From contig JAHBXG010000002.1 in assembly GCA_019636565.1 (NCBI GenBank), positions 62,001 to 126,000 of the forward strand: a stretch of DNA of 64,000 nt, given 5' to 3'. The position numbers and the translations under genes were made by a program. Positions 16,852-25,948 of the stretch are shown piece after piece. Positions within the stretch are counted from its first letter, which is position 1. Each line of letters opens with the position of its first letter. The DNA is from Phycisphaeraceae bacterium (GTDB taxonomy: Bacteria > Planctomycetota > Phycisphaerae > Phycisphaerales > UBA1924). The notes under the pieces are model-generated. The model had not been told where the DNA came from, made no database searches, and saw only the letters and a program-made list of their open reading frames with translations.

Positions 16852-17991
16852 TTGCAGCATCCCGTCTATCACATATTCGAGTTCACTCCCGAGACGCTTG
16901 GCGCCTGGTGCGAGGCACGGGGAATGGCGCCCTTTCGCGGAAAGCAAGTCTTGGAATGGGTCTATCAGAAGGGCATTGCGGATCCCGCCCTGATGAGCAA
17001 CTTGTCGAAGCGAGACCGCGAGGTTCTAGGGGCGGAGATGACATTCCTCTCTGGGGAGACGGTCACCCACCAGAGCGCGTCAGATGGGACCCAAAAGCTT
17101 TTGATCGAGTGGCGGGAGTACTCGCAACCTGAGACGAACGGTGTGGCGTTGCCGATTCTGCGCGAAGGTGAAGCATCCGCGAGCCCCAATCCTCGGGGAA
17201 CGGGCACTCACCCAGAACGACAAACCGAATGCGTCATGATCCCGACTGAGGCGCGGCAAACAGCGTGCATCTCAAGCCAGGTCGGTTGTCCTGTCGGCTG
17301 CAAGTTCTGCGCTTCGGGCATGGGGGGCTTGGACGGCAACCTTTCGGCGGGTCGGATCGTCGAACAGGTGTGGCGGCTGGGGCAGTTGAAGGGTGTTGGA
17401 CGGATCAGCAACGTCGTTTTCATGGGGATGGGCGAGCCCCTGAGCAACTTCAAGAATGTGACGGGGGCGATACGAATCATCACAGCGCTGTGGGGTCTCG
17501 GGATTTCAGCGCGAAAGGTCACCATTTCGACCGTTGGGCTGCCTCAGGCCATTACCAAGCTCGCCGAAGAGTTCGATTTGCCGGTCACCCTGGCCCTGTC
17601 ACTCCACGCGCCCAACGATTTCATCCGCCGCAAACTGATCCCCTGGGCGGAATACACGACCATCACGGACTTGCTCAAGGCCTGCCAGCGCTGGTTTGAG
17701 AAAACCGGGCGTGAGATTACGCTGGAATACACACTTCTCCGGGACGTGAATGACCGGCCAAAGCACGCAGAAGAACTGGCAGAGATAGCCAAAACCATCC
17801 GGGCAAACGTCAACCTGATCCGATATAACGAGGTCGAAGGGATCGAGTTTCAGCGGCCGCGCAACACCGACGTGCTGGAGTTCCAGAAGATTCTGCGGGC
17901 AAGCAACATCAACGTCCACATTCGGGCCAGCCGGGGGCGCGATATTGCTGCGGCCTGCGGGCAACTCCGACACGAGGTGACGCGGACGTGA
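16852..17991 (+). CDS. rlmN: 23S rRNA (adenine(2503)-C(2))-methyltransferase RlmN
   Basis: A 379-residue radical-SAM methyltransferase. The cluster motif is CPVGCKFC (CxxxCxxC), SAM contacts include MGMGEPL, and the catalytic Cys lies in the C-terminal RGRDIAAACGQL. It methylates A2503 of 23S rRNA and A37 of some tRNAs. The start used is a TTG giving LQHPVYHIF, because the family N-terminus begins here and no in-frame ATG is nearby. About 35 extra residues, Pro/Glu/Arg-rich, sit between the N-terminal domain and the ECVMIPTEARQTACISSQVGC-type core, which most relatives lack. The stop overlaps the next gene's start by 4 bp. Confidence 0.95.
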   Translation: MQHPVYHIFEFTPETLGAWCEARGMAPFRGKQVLEWVYQKGIADPALMSNLSKRDREVLGAEMTFLSGETVTHQSASDGTQKLLIEWREYSQPETNGVALPILREGEASASPNPRGTGTHPERQTECVMIPTEARQTACISSQVGCPVGCKFCASGMGGLDGNLSAGRIVEQVWRLGQLKGVGRISNVVFMGMGEPLSNFKNVTGAIRIITALWGLGISARKVTISTVGLPQAITKLAEEFDLPVTLALSLHAPNDFIRRKLIPWAEYTTITDLLKACQRWFEKTGREITLEYTLLRDVNDRPKHAEELAEIAKTIRANVNLIRYNEVEGIEFQRPRNTDVLEFQKILRASNINVHIRASRGRDIAAACGQLRHEVTRT

Positions 17992-18743
17992 GCGTCGTAC
18001 TCGCCGAGCTTCCGGATTGGTGCGAACGCTTCGTTCCGTTTTCGGCGACCCACGGAGTTGTCACCCTCACATTTCTTGTCGGCACGATCGCGCTGTGCCG
18101 GAGCGTGTCGCGCCTGCCGTTCAGTCCACGACGCACGTTCGAGCTGTTCTTCGGACTGTGGGGCATGGGGTTCGCGTTTCTGTACGCGGCGTGGTGGCTC
18201 TTTCCAAGAAACTTTGACATAAACCGCTCGCTCCCCCTGCATGTCTGCGATGTGATGTCGTTTCTGTCTCCTCTGTCGCTTCTGTCGGGACGCAGGCGGT
18301 ACGTGGCGCTCGCGGTTTTCTTTGGTCTCGCGTTCTGCACCCAGGCGTTCATACGTCCGCTCGCCGGACCGGGGCCCCTTCACCTTGCCAAGTGGGTGGA
18401 GTTCTGGGGGTTCTGGATCACGCACGCGATGGTGGTCTTTGTCGCGATCTATTGGGTCTGGGTGCACGGATTCAGGCCGAGGTGGACCGACTATCGCCTC
18501 GTAACCATGGTGGCGTGGATCTATGTCACGGCGATATTCCTGTTTGATGCCGCAACGGGACTGAATTACGTCTATGTCGGCAGAGGCACTCCGACGGGCG
18601 AAACGTTTGCGGATGAGCTTGGCCCTTGGCCACTTCGAGTGGTGTGGATGGCGCTCATTGGACAAGCGGCGTTGACCGCTCTCATGTTGCTGCGGTTTTT
18701 GCCCGGCGGCGAGCCCGAACCACCAATAAACTCCCGCGCATGA
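17988..18743 (+). CDS. YwaF/TIGR02206-like integral membrane protein
   Basis: A 251-residue protein with about seven predicted transmembrane segments. The sequence FVPFSATHGVVTL near the start and NRSLPLHVCDVMSFLSPL in the middle match the TIGR02206 (YwaF) pattern. Its function is not established. The GTG start overlaps the rlmN stop (GTGA), and its own stop overlaps the next ATG, so it sits inside a tightly coupled four-gene chain with envelope-sugar genes downstream. It should lie in the inner membrane. Confidence 0.82.
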   Translation: MSVVLAELPDWCERFVPFSATHGVVTLTFLVGTIALCRSVSRLPFSPRRTFELFFGLWGMGFAFLYAAWWLFPRNFDINRSLPLHVCDVMSFLSPLSLLSGRRRYVALAVFFGLAFCTQAFIRPLAGPGPLHLAKWVEFWGFWITHAMVVFVAIYWVWVHGFRPRWTDYRLVTMVAWIYVTAIFLFDAATGLNYVYVGRGTPTGETFADELGPWPLRVVWMALIGQAALTALMLLRFLPGGEPEPPINSRA

Positions 18744-19879
18744 CCGGGCTCTGTTTCGGACTCATCGCGGCCGCGTTGGCGATCTGCACACCGCTGTGCG
18801 TGTGGCTGATCGCACTAGGCCACCGGCTGAAGACGTTCGATTCGGCGGGCGTCATCGGCCAGGTAAAAGACCGTTCTCGGCGCGTTCCGAATACCGGTGG
18901 CATCGCCATGTTCTGGGCCCTCGTTCTGCCGCTGGCGGGCGTGCTGATCGCCGCAAACTTCGCTCCCGGCATTCTGCCCGAAGCGGCGGCGCCGCAGGTG
19001 GAATACATCGTGAAGAAGACCACTATGGGCCTGGTGCTGCTGGGTTGCCTGCTCGTGCTCCATATTCTGGGCGTAATCGACGATCGCAAGCCGTTGCCGC
19101 CGATTCCCAAACTGGTGCTGATGCTGCTGCCGGCTCTGGCGGCGCCGCTGCTCACAGACACGAGACTTCTCACCCTGCTCGATCCGTGGGTGGGCGGCGC
19201 TTGGCTCAGCGTGCTGATTACGGCGGCGTGGTTTCTGGCGATCACCAACGCGATGAACTTTCTCGACAACATGGACGGCCTGAGCGCGGGAATCGCGACC
19301 ATTGTCTCCGCTTGCCTGCTCGTTGTCACGATCGACAAGCACCAATGGCTGCTGGCCGGCTGCTTGTCGCTGGTGATCGGCGCGTGCCTGGGCTTTCTGG
19401 TGTTCAACGCGCCGAGGAAGAGCGGCGCAAAGTTATTCATGGGTGACGGCGGCAGCCTTGTCGTGGGATTCCTTCTGGCGTTCGTCACCGTGCGGGTGAC
19501 TTATTACGACCCATCGAGCGTGCAAGCCTCGCGTGCACACGCGGTGCTGATGCCGCTGGTGGTGCTGGCGGTTCCGCTGTACGACCTTGTTGTGGTCACG
19601 GTGGTTCGGCTGAGTCAGGGAAAGTCGCCGATGGTGGGAGATATGAATCACGCTTCGCATCGTCTGGTGAAACGCGGCATGAGCAAAGCGGCCGCTGTCT
19701 ACCTGTTGTGGGGAATGACTCTTGCGAGCGGCGTTGCCGGGCTCGCCCTGGCGCGCGCGAACGGCGTTGCCGCAGCGTTGATCGGATCTGCGGTGCTGCT
19801 CATGCTCGGCTTGCTCGCTGCATTCGAGTACGCATCGCCCGCCGCCGCCCGAGGCGCTGAAGGCGAGCGTGCGGCGTGA
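18740..19879 (+). CDS. MraY/WecA-like polyprenyl-phosphate sugar-1-phosphate transferase
   Basis: A 379-residue inner-membrane protein of the glycosyltransferase 4 family with about ten transmembrane helices. Landmarks are RVPNTGGIAMF, GVIDDRKPLPP, the catalytic NAMNFLDNMDGLSAG, GAKLFMGDGGSL and the C-terminal DMNHASHRLVKRG (His motif). The DNMDGL and GDGGS motifs fit WecA-type enzymes that load a hexosamine-1-phosphate onto undecaprenyl phosphate. The exact sugar is not decided. The ATG overlaps the upstream stop (ATGA), and the stop overlaps the next gene's GTG. Together with the downstream polymerase it points to a surface glycan or O-antigen-like pathway. Confidence 0.9.
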   Translation: MTGLCFGLIAAALAICTPLCVWLIALGHRLKTFDSAGVIGQVKDRSRRVPNTGGIAMFWALVLPLAGVLIAANFAPGILPEAAAPQVEYIVKKTTMGLVLLGCLLVLHILGVIDDRKPLPPIPKLVLMLLPALAAPLLTDTRLLTLLDPWVGGAWLSVLITAAWFLAITNAMNFLDNMDGLSAGIATIVSACLLVVTIDKHQWLLAGCLSLVIGACLGFLVFNAPRKSGAKLFMGDGGSLVVGFLLAFVTVRVTYYDPSSVQASRAHAVLMPLVVLAVPLYDLVVVTVVRLSQGKSPMVGDMNHASHRLVKRGMSKAAAVYLLWGMTLASGVAGLALARANGVAAALIGSAVLLMLGLLAAFEYASPAAARGAEGERAA

Positions 19880-22242
19880 TCGAGTTCTCACCGGTGTCCG
19901 GCGCCGAGCGGCTGGCGACGCAGCGTCAAATTCTAGAGACACTTACCCGCATCGGTGCCTCGGTGATCCTGGCCCTCGTTGTATTCAAGGCGAGTGTCGC
20001 GCTCGTGGCCTTCCCGGGATGGGACATGGACCCGATGAGCATGTCCGCGCCGCTGGTCGGGCTGGGACCAACGGCGACGCTGGCGATCGACTGTTCGTTG
20101 CTGACGCTTGGGGGCGCGGTCATCGCGCTGAGTGCCCCGTTGGTGGGGAGATTCCCCGCAGTGGAATTGCTGCTGTTTCTCGCGGGTACCGGCGCGGTCT
20201 TGTGGCACGGACTCTTCTCGCCGAACGCTTCGCAGGAACACCTTCTGACGGGCATCGGCTGGGCTGCGGCGATGAGCGTCGCCGTGTCACTGGCACATGC
20301 GGCGCGACTCGACTCGGTCCGGAGAATCGGCGCCGCTGTCGCTATCGGTTTTCTTGCGGTGCTCGCGATCAAGGGTGCGATGCAGGTCTTTGACGAAACA
20401 CCTCAGACAATCGCGGCTTACAAGCAGAACCGCGAAGCGATTCTCGCGTCGCACGGATGGTCGCCGGATTCGTTCGCCGCACGCACCTTCGAACGGCGGC
20501 TCTACGACGCAGCGGCAACCGGTTGGTTCGGTCTGTCCAATGTCGTCGCAACGTTTGGCGCAGCGGGGCTCGCGGTGTTCACGGTACTGCTGGTTCGTGA
20601 GCCGGGCAGAAAGGTGCGATTGCTGGCCCTCATCGGGCTCCTGGCCGCCTTGGCGTGCTTGTGGCTGGCCGGAAGCAAGGGTGGCTGGGTGGCTGCGGGG
20701 ACGGGGCTCGCGATTGGAATTGCGGGCGCCTGGATTGTGGGAAAAAGCCGCTTTGCCGGCGCGCTCCTCGTAATTGCCGTACCGATTGCGGCCATCAGCG
20801 CAGTCGTCGCGCGCGGCGTGATCGGCGAGCGCATCGGCGAATTGTCGCTGCTGTTCAGATCGCAGTATCTCGCGGCTGCGGCAAAGATCTTTGTCCAACA
20901 CCCAGTTACGGGCGTGGGTCCGGCCGGTTTCAAAGATGCGTACCTGCTTGCGAAAAGCCCGGTGAGCCCCGAAGAAGTTTCGAGTCCGCACAGCGTGCTC
21001 TTTGACTTCGCCTCGACGCTTGGAATCGGCGGAGTGGCGTGGGGGGTGCTCGTTCTCTCGCTCTTGGCGCTCGCCGGGGCGAATCTGGCTCGCGTCGAAC
21101 TCGAAGAGGAGCAGGCGGAGAGCGCCGACAACACGCGCAATGCGTTTCGACTCTCCGCGCTTTCGTTGGCGGGCGCGACGATCGGCAGCGCCTGGGTGGA
21201 AACTGCGATCGCGACGCCGCTCGGTGGAATCGTTCGAATTGCTTCTCTGGCGCTGGCGCTGTTGCTTGCGTGGCGAATCTGCGACTCTCGTGCGAGAGCG
21301 CTGCGGATCGCCCTGGTCGCGGGTGCCGCGGCGAGCGGGTTTCACGCGATGATCGAGGTCACTCCGGTGCAGAGTGGATCGGGCGCTCTTTTCGCCGCGC
21401 TGATCGGACTGGCGGCGGCGCAACCATGGGAAGCCTCGTTGCAGGTGCAAAAGGGCGTGCTCAAGCGTGCCATCCCGGGGTTGTTCATCGCGGTGCTCGG
21501 AATCGCTTGCAGTATTCTGATCGACCGGGTACAGCGCTGGGAAGGATTTCTGATCGCGGGGGCTTCGAGGCTCGAACCGATTACGACCCTATCGCAGGAG
21601 ATTGCTGAATCGAGCGATCCCGACCGAGTGAAGAGCGCGGCAGCGGAACTCTCGCGTGCCGTCGGCCGCCCCGTTCCTGAAAACGCCGAGGCGGTGAGAA
21701 AGGCGTTACTCGAAGCGCGCCGGACTGCGGGAGCCCGGGCCTACGAAGATTTGATCATGGCAATCGCTGCAGATCCGACAAGTCAATCCACCCGTCAAGC
21801 GGCTTCCAATCTTTCGCTGCAATTGGCCGCGCTGGATCGAGCGCTGGCAGAGACAAACTCACTTCCCGGACCGGAATATGCGCGCCGATTGCGATCGGCC
21901 TCGGAGCTTGCCGAAGACGCCACGCGACTGCCCTGGCATCGCGCTTCAGCAGAAGCCTGGCTCGCCACGGTGCGGCGTGGCATTTGGGAACTCACCCATG
22001 ACTCGGCGGCGCTCGAAGGAGCATTCCGCGCGTCGGTGAACGCGGCCACGCTTGATCCGCACAACCCGCTACACGCGGCAGCAACGGCACGCCTGGCGCA
22101 AGCGATGGGAAACGGTGCCGCAGCCAGCGAGTGGGCGATGCGAGCCTTGCGACTGGATCAAAACATGCGTCTCGACCCCTTGCGGCGACTGGAAGCAAGA
22201 GAGCGGACCGAATTGGAGGGCTTGAGCCGAGCGTGGCGGTAG
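19876..22242 (+). CDS. O-antigen-ligase-like polymerase with C-terminal helical repeat domain
   Basis: A 788-residue protein in two parts. Residues 1 to about 545 hold ten or more transmembrane helices, with a Wzy_C/O-antigen-ligase signature: HPVTGVGPAGFKDAY followed by SPHSVLFDFASTLGIGG. Residues about 550-788 are soluble, helical and Ala-rich, with TPR-like spacing near the end (HAAATARLAQAMGNGAAASEW). Such proteins polymerise or ligate lipid-linked glycans on the periplasmic side. The GTG start overlaps the upstream stop (GTGA). It is the last gene of the rlmN chain and is probably the partner of the WecA-like enzyme. Confidence 0.85.
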   Translation: MIEFSPVSGAERLATQRQILETLTRIGASVILALVVFKASVALVAFPGWDMDPMSMSAPLVGLGPTATLAIDCSLLTLGGAVIALSAPLVGRFPAVELLLFLAGTGAVLWHGLFSPNASQEHLLTGIGWAAAMSVAVSLAHAARLDSVRRIGAAVAIGFLAVLAIKGAMQVFDETPQTIAAYKQNREAILASHGWSPDSFAARTFERRLYDAAATGWFGLSNVVATFGAAGLAVFTVLLVREPGRKVRLLALIGLLAALACLWLAGSKGGWVAAGTGLAIGIAGAWIVGKSRFAGALLVIAVPIAAISAVVARGVIGERIGELSLLFRSQYLAAAAKIFVQHPVTGVGPAGFKDAYLLAKSPVSPEEVSSPHSVLFDFASTLGIGGVAWGVLVLSLLALAGANLARVELEEEQAESADNTRNAFRLSALSLAGATIGSAWVETAIATPLGGIVRIASLALALLLAWRICDSRARALRIALVAGAAASGFHAMIEVTPVQSGSGALFAALIGLAAAQPWEASLQVQKGVLKRAIPGLFIAVLGIACSILIDRVQRWEGFLIAGASRLEPITTLSQEIAESSDPDRVKSAAAELSRAVGRPVPENAEAVRKALLEARRTAGARAYEDLIMAIAADPTSQSTRQAASNLSLQLAALDRALAETNSLPGPEYARRLRSASELAEDATRLPWHRASAEAWLATVRRGIWELTHDSAALEGAFRASVNAATLDPHNPLHAAATARLAQAMGNGAAASEWAMRALRLDQNMRLDPLRRLEARERTELEGLSRAWR

Positions 22243-22696
22243 CCGCGGGATTGCCTTTCACACGGCTCCGGGCTTCTTTCGCAGGCGTCTGGAGGGGCGA
22301 AAGTGCGGTGTCACACACCTGACAAACGGCGTCCGACAGCTTGATTCCGAGCGGGTTTGGACTATTATTCGGCTCGCAAAAATGCGGAACGGTCGCGGGG
22401 ATTTCTGCCCCCAATCGAAGCGTTCCGTCGGACGGAATGGGTGTTTCAGCTATGGAAGAGGAAGACGAAATCGCGGGGTGATTCCAACTCCCGCCGCCCC
22501 GCTCGCACCTCCTAGCAACTGGCCGCGAGCCCACCCCAGCCCCACGCTCCGTCCCGACTTGTGTCAGTCACATCTGTGAATCAAACGAAGTGCCCAACCC
22601 CGTCTTCGAGGTTGGATGCTCGAGCGAAGTCCCTGTCTTTGGGCCCGACCGGCCACCCGGCGGACCCTGAAAAATCGAAAGCACGAAGGAATAGCC
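22243..22696 (+). other. Long untranslated leader and promoter region of fusA
   Basis: About 450 bp without a supported gene. It holds the promoter candidate at 22341-22368 and then a leader of roughly 320 bases before the fusA ATG. Several GC-rich palindromic stretches could fold, but no known ribosomal-protein or riboswitch motif was recognised. Confidence 0.55.
22341..22368 (+). promoter_or_regulatory. Sigma-70-like promoter candidate for fusA
   Basis: TTGATT and TATTAT are separated by 16 bp, matching the consensus hexamers at four and five positions. It is the only good pair in the gap before fusA. It is based on sequence alone. Confidence 0.5.
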
Positions 22697-24826
22697 ATGA
22701 CCGCCGACCTGTCATATATCCGAAACTTTGGAATCTGCGCCCACATCGACGCCGGCAAGACGACCGTGTCGGAGCGTATTTTGTTTTACACGGGCAAGAA
22801 TTACAAGATGGGTGAGGTGCACGAAGGCACCGCGACGATGGACTTCCTGCAGGAAGAGCAGGAGCGTGGCATCACGATCCAGTCGGCCGCGACGACATGC
22901 CCGTGGACCCGCAGCGCCAAGGACTACAAACTAAATCTGATCGACACCCCCGGCCACGTCGATTTCACAATCGAAGTGGAGCGCTCGCTCCGCGTGCTCG
23001 ACGGCGCAGTCGCCGTGTTCGACGGCAAGGAAGGTGTCGAGGCGCAGTCGGAGACGGTGTGGCGTCAGGCCGATCGGTACAAGGTGCCGCGCTTGTGCTT
23101 CGTCAACAAGATGGACAAACTGGGCGCGAGCTTTGATTTCTCTTACGAGACGATCAAGACCCGCCTCGGCGCAAACGCCCTGCCTCTGCAGTGCCCGATC
23201 GGCGCCGGCAACGAGTTCCAAGGCATCGTCGATCTGGTCGAGATGCGGGCGTACTACTTCGAAGGTGATCAGGGCGACAAGGTGACTGAGAAGGCGATCC
23301 CGGAAGACCTCCAGGAATACGTGGCCAAGTGGCGCCACGAACTCGTCGAAAAGGCCGCCGAACTCGATGACGACTTGATGCACAAGTACCTGGAAGGCCA
23401 AGAGCCCACGCAGGAAGAGATCCGAAAGGCCGTCCGCAAGGGCGTTGTGACGCGAGCCGTCTACCCCGTGTTGTGCGGTGCCGCGCTTCGAAACATCGGC
23501 ATCCAGCGATTGCTCGACGCCGTTGTGGACTATTTGCCCTCGCCGACCGAAAAGCCGGACGTCGAAGGCACCGACCCGCACGACAAGAACATCAAGCTTT
23601 CGCGCCCGCACGATCCCGCGGCTCCGTTCAGCGCACTGGTCTTCAAGGTCGTGAGCGACATGCACGGCGATCTCACGTACATCCGGGTTTATTCCGGCAC
23701 GCTGACCAAGGGAACGCGTCTGCTCAACCCCGGTAACGGCAAGAAGGAGAACGCCAGCCGCATCTTTGAGATGCACGCGCAGAACCGCATCCCGCTCGAA
23801 CAGGTCACTGCGGGCAACATCGTCGCCGTGGTTGGCATCAAGGATTCGTACACGGGTGACACCCTGTGCGATGCCGATGAGCCAATTCTCCTCGAGCGCA
23901 TGTTCTTCCCGGAACCCGTAATCGCGATGTCGATCGAACCCAAGACGACCGAAGACAAGCGCAAGCTGTCCGAGGCGCTCGGCGTCATTCGCCGCGAAGA
24001 TCCGTCATTCCGTTCGAACTACGACGAAGAGACCGGCGAAACCATCATCGCGGGCATGGGAGAGCTGCACCTTGAGATCATCAAGAACAAGCTCACCCGC
24101 GACATGAAGATCAACGTCGCCGTCGGCAAGCCCAAGGTCTCGTACCGCGAGGCCATCACCAAGAAGGCCGAGTACGTGCGTGGCAAGTTCGTCAAGCAGA
24201 CCGGCGGCCGCGGCCAGTTCGGCGACTGCACCATCCATCTCGAGCCGTTCACGGCCGAGCAGGCGGCGGCGGAAGAGCTCGATTTTACCGACAACATTGC
24301 GGTGGAGAACGCCGTCACCGGCGGCGCCATCCCGAAGGAATACATCCCCTCAGTCGAGTACGGCATCCGCCAGACTTGCATGACTGGCGTCAAGTTCGGC
24401 TACCCGATGATCAACGTCAAGGCGACGATCGTCGATGGCTCGAGCCACGCCGTCGACTCCTCGCAGGTTGCGTTCGAGCAGGCGGGCCGCCTGGCCGTTC
24501 GCGAAGCGACCGAGAAGGCCGGACCGGTTCTCCTGGAGCCGATCATGAAGGTCGTTGTGACGGTGCCGAACGATTACCTCGGCAATGTTACCGGCGACAT
24601 TTCGTCTCGCCGCGGCATGATCATCGATACCGATGACCGCGGCGTCGTGAAGCTCGTGACGGCGGAAATCCCGCTCGATCAGTTGTTCGGCTACACAACC
24701 TCGCTGCGTGGCATGTCGCAGGGTCGTGCGAGCGCGACGATGGAGTTCCTCGAGTACCGCCCGATGCCCCGCAGCCTGCAGGAAGCGGTGGTTGAGGCGG
24801 ATCGTGGCGGCGCAGCGAAGAAGTAG
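22697..24826 (+). CDS. fusA: Elongation factor G
   Basis: A 709-residue translational GTPase. G-domain motifs are AHIDAGKTT (G1), RGITI (G2), DTPGHVDF (G3) and NKMDK (G4), followed by domain II, the domain III core EETGETIIAGMGELHLEI, domain IV (GGRGQFGDC) and domain V (TVPNDYLGNVTGDISSRRG). EF-G drives ribosome translocation in the cytoplasm. The start is the ATG behind AAGGA; a longer in-frame start 27 codons earlier would add unconserved sequence. The gene stands alone here, without rpsL/rpsG/tuf, so it is not in the usual str operon. A clear terminator follows. Confidence 0.97.
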   Translation: MTADLSYIRNFGICAHIDAGKTTVSERILFYTGKNYKMGEVHEGTATMDFLQEEQERGITIQSAATTCPWTRSAKDYKLNLIDTPGHVDFTIEVERSLRVLDGAVAVFDGKEGVEAQSETVWRQADRYKVPRLCFVNKMDKLGASFDFSYETIKTRLGANALPLQCPIGAGNEFQGIVDLVEMRAYYFEGDQGDKVTEKAIPEDLQEYVAKWRHELVEKAAELDDDLMHKYLEGQEPTQEEIRKAVRKGVVTRAVYPVLCGAALRNIGIQRLLDAVVDYLPSPTEKPDVEGTDPHDKNIKLSRPHDPAAPFSALVFKVVSDMHGDLTYIRVYSGTLTKGTRLLNPGNGKKENASRIFEMHAQNRIPLEQVTAGNIVAVVGIKDSYTGDTLCDADEPILLERMFFPEPVIAMSIEPKTTEDKRKLSEALGVIRREDPSFRSNYDEETGETIIAGMGELHLEIIKNKLTRDMKINVAVGKPKVSYREAITKKAEYVRGKFVKQTGGRGQFGDCTIHLEPFTAEQAAAEELDFTDNIAVENAVTGGAIPKEYIPSVEYGIRQTCMTGVKFGYPMINVKATIVDGSSHAVDSSQVAFEQAGRLAVREATEKAGPVLLEPIMKVVVTVPNDYLGNVTGDISSRRGMIIDTDDRGVVKLVTAEIPLDQLFGYTTSLRGMSQGRASATMEFLEYRPMPRSLQEAVVEADRGGAAKK

Positions 24827-24851
24827 TCCTGGTATCGAGAATTGTTTCTTC

Positions 24852-24879
24852 AAGCCCCCGCAATCGCGGGGGCTTTTAC
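24852..24879 (+). terminator. Rho-independent terminator of fusA
   Basis: Ten-bp perfect stem (aagcccccgc / gcgggggctt) with loop aatc, then TTTTA. It starts 25 bp past the fusA stop. It overlaps the last codon of the convergent pseudokinase gene and could act for both strands. Confidence 0.9.
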
Positions 24880-25688
24880 TTTGTAGGGCCGCCTCGGATG
24901 CTGCGAAGCGCCCCAGCGAACAGCCCGAGCTTTGGCACGCCGACACGAGCATTCTCGGGCAGAGCGCTTCGAGCCGCGGCGGCGCTGTCAAAACCACCGC
25001 CGTCCTTCAAACTTGCCGCCATCCACTCATCCAGCAGCGGATCCAAACTGCTTACCACCTGCGCCGGCGAAACGCCCATAGTGCGGGAGTCGAGGCCCGT
25101 CAGGCAGCGAAAGAGCATCTCCATCACGCTGCGCACCTCGGCGCGAATCTCTTCTTCTCGGGCTATTCGGGCTTCGCGCAGCCCCTTGGCGGCGATCCGC
25201 GCCCACCCGAAATGTTCGATCTGAACGCGTCCCTGGCGGTCCACAAGCACCTGATTCGAAACCATCGGCCCGTTGTAAAGCCGGGCACCGTGCATCTCGT
25301 CGAGGGCGTGGAGAATGTGATCCGCCGCGGCCTCGACTTCTTCCGGAGAAAGCCGACCACCGCGGGACGCAGCGAGGCTTTCCAGCGTCACCTGGCCGGC
25401 GGAGTGACCGAAGTACGGCGTGATAAAGGCGATTCGACCGTTTTCCAATCGGACGACTTCTTCAATCGGCGCGACATGCGGAGCGGGAACGTTTCCAAAC
25501 GCGGCGGCTACCGCAACCCGCTCATCGGCGGAAAGGTCATTTGGTTCGAAGAGTGAGTGCGCAACGTGCGCGGTCTGCTTCTCCGCATGTTTGACAAGAG
25601 TGCGTTCCGCCGCTGCACCCGGTTCAAGTGGGCGCACGATGCGATAGTGGCGGTCGAGAATTGGAAGGCCGTCGGCACCAGACATCAC
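24876..25688 (-). CDS. Protein-kinase-like protein, probable pseudokinase
   Basis: A 270-residue protein with the outline of a Ser/Thr kinase: ILDRHYRIVRPLEPGAAAERTLVK in the place of the N-lobe, a helix ADHILHALDEMHG like the segment before the catalytic loop, and an F-helix-like EIRAEVRSVMEMLFRCLTG. The active-site motifs are missing. The HRDxKPxN loop is replaced by ARLYNGPMVSNQVLV, and DFG by EHFGWARI. The glycine loop is also poor. Phosphotransfer is therefore unlikely; a binding or regulatory role is inferred. It is shorter than a full kinase domain and carries no membrane anchor. The first two codons are both Met. Confidence 0.7.
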   Translation of the reverse strand: MMSGADGLPILDRHYRIVRPLEPGAAAERTLVKHAEKQTAHVAHSLFEPNDLSADERVAVAAAFGNVPAPHVAPIEEVVRLENGRIAFITPYFGHSAGQVTLESLAASRGGRLSPEEVEAAADHILHALDEMHGARLYNGPMVSNQVLVDRQGRVQIEHFGWARIAAKGLREARIAREEEIRAEVRSVMEMLFRCLTGLDSRTMGVSPAQVVSSLDPLLDEWMAASLKDGGGFDSAAAARSALPENARVGVPKLGLFAGALRSIRGGPTK

Positions 25689-25948
25689 GGAATCCTATTT
25701 CCATGGCGGCAAACGGAATCAAAATCCCACCAGTTTGAGTGGACGCCGAATCGAATGCGCAAAATGGAAGGCCTGATCACGAAAAGACTCGATACGAAGG
25801 ACCACGCACTGTGCAATGACGGCGTAAATCGACCGTTGAACTGTGCGAGGCGGCAGGGTTGTGAAACCAGCCGCAGATGACCCGCAGTTTGGCCCGAAAA
25901 GTGAGCCGGGAGTCCGGCACCGTTTCCGCTCCTTTTGGAGGATAATCC

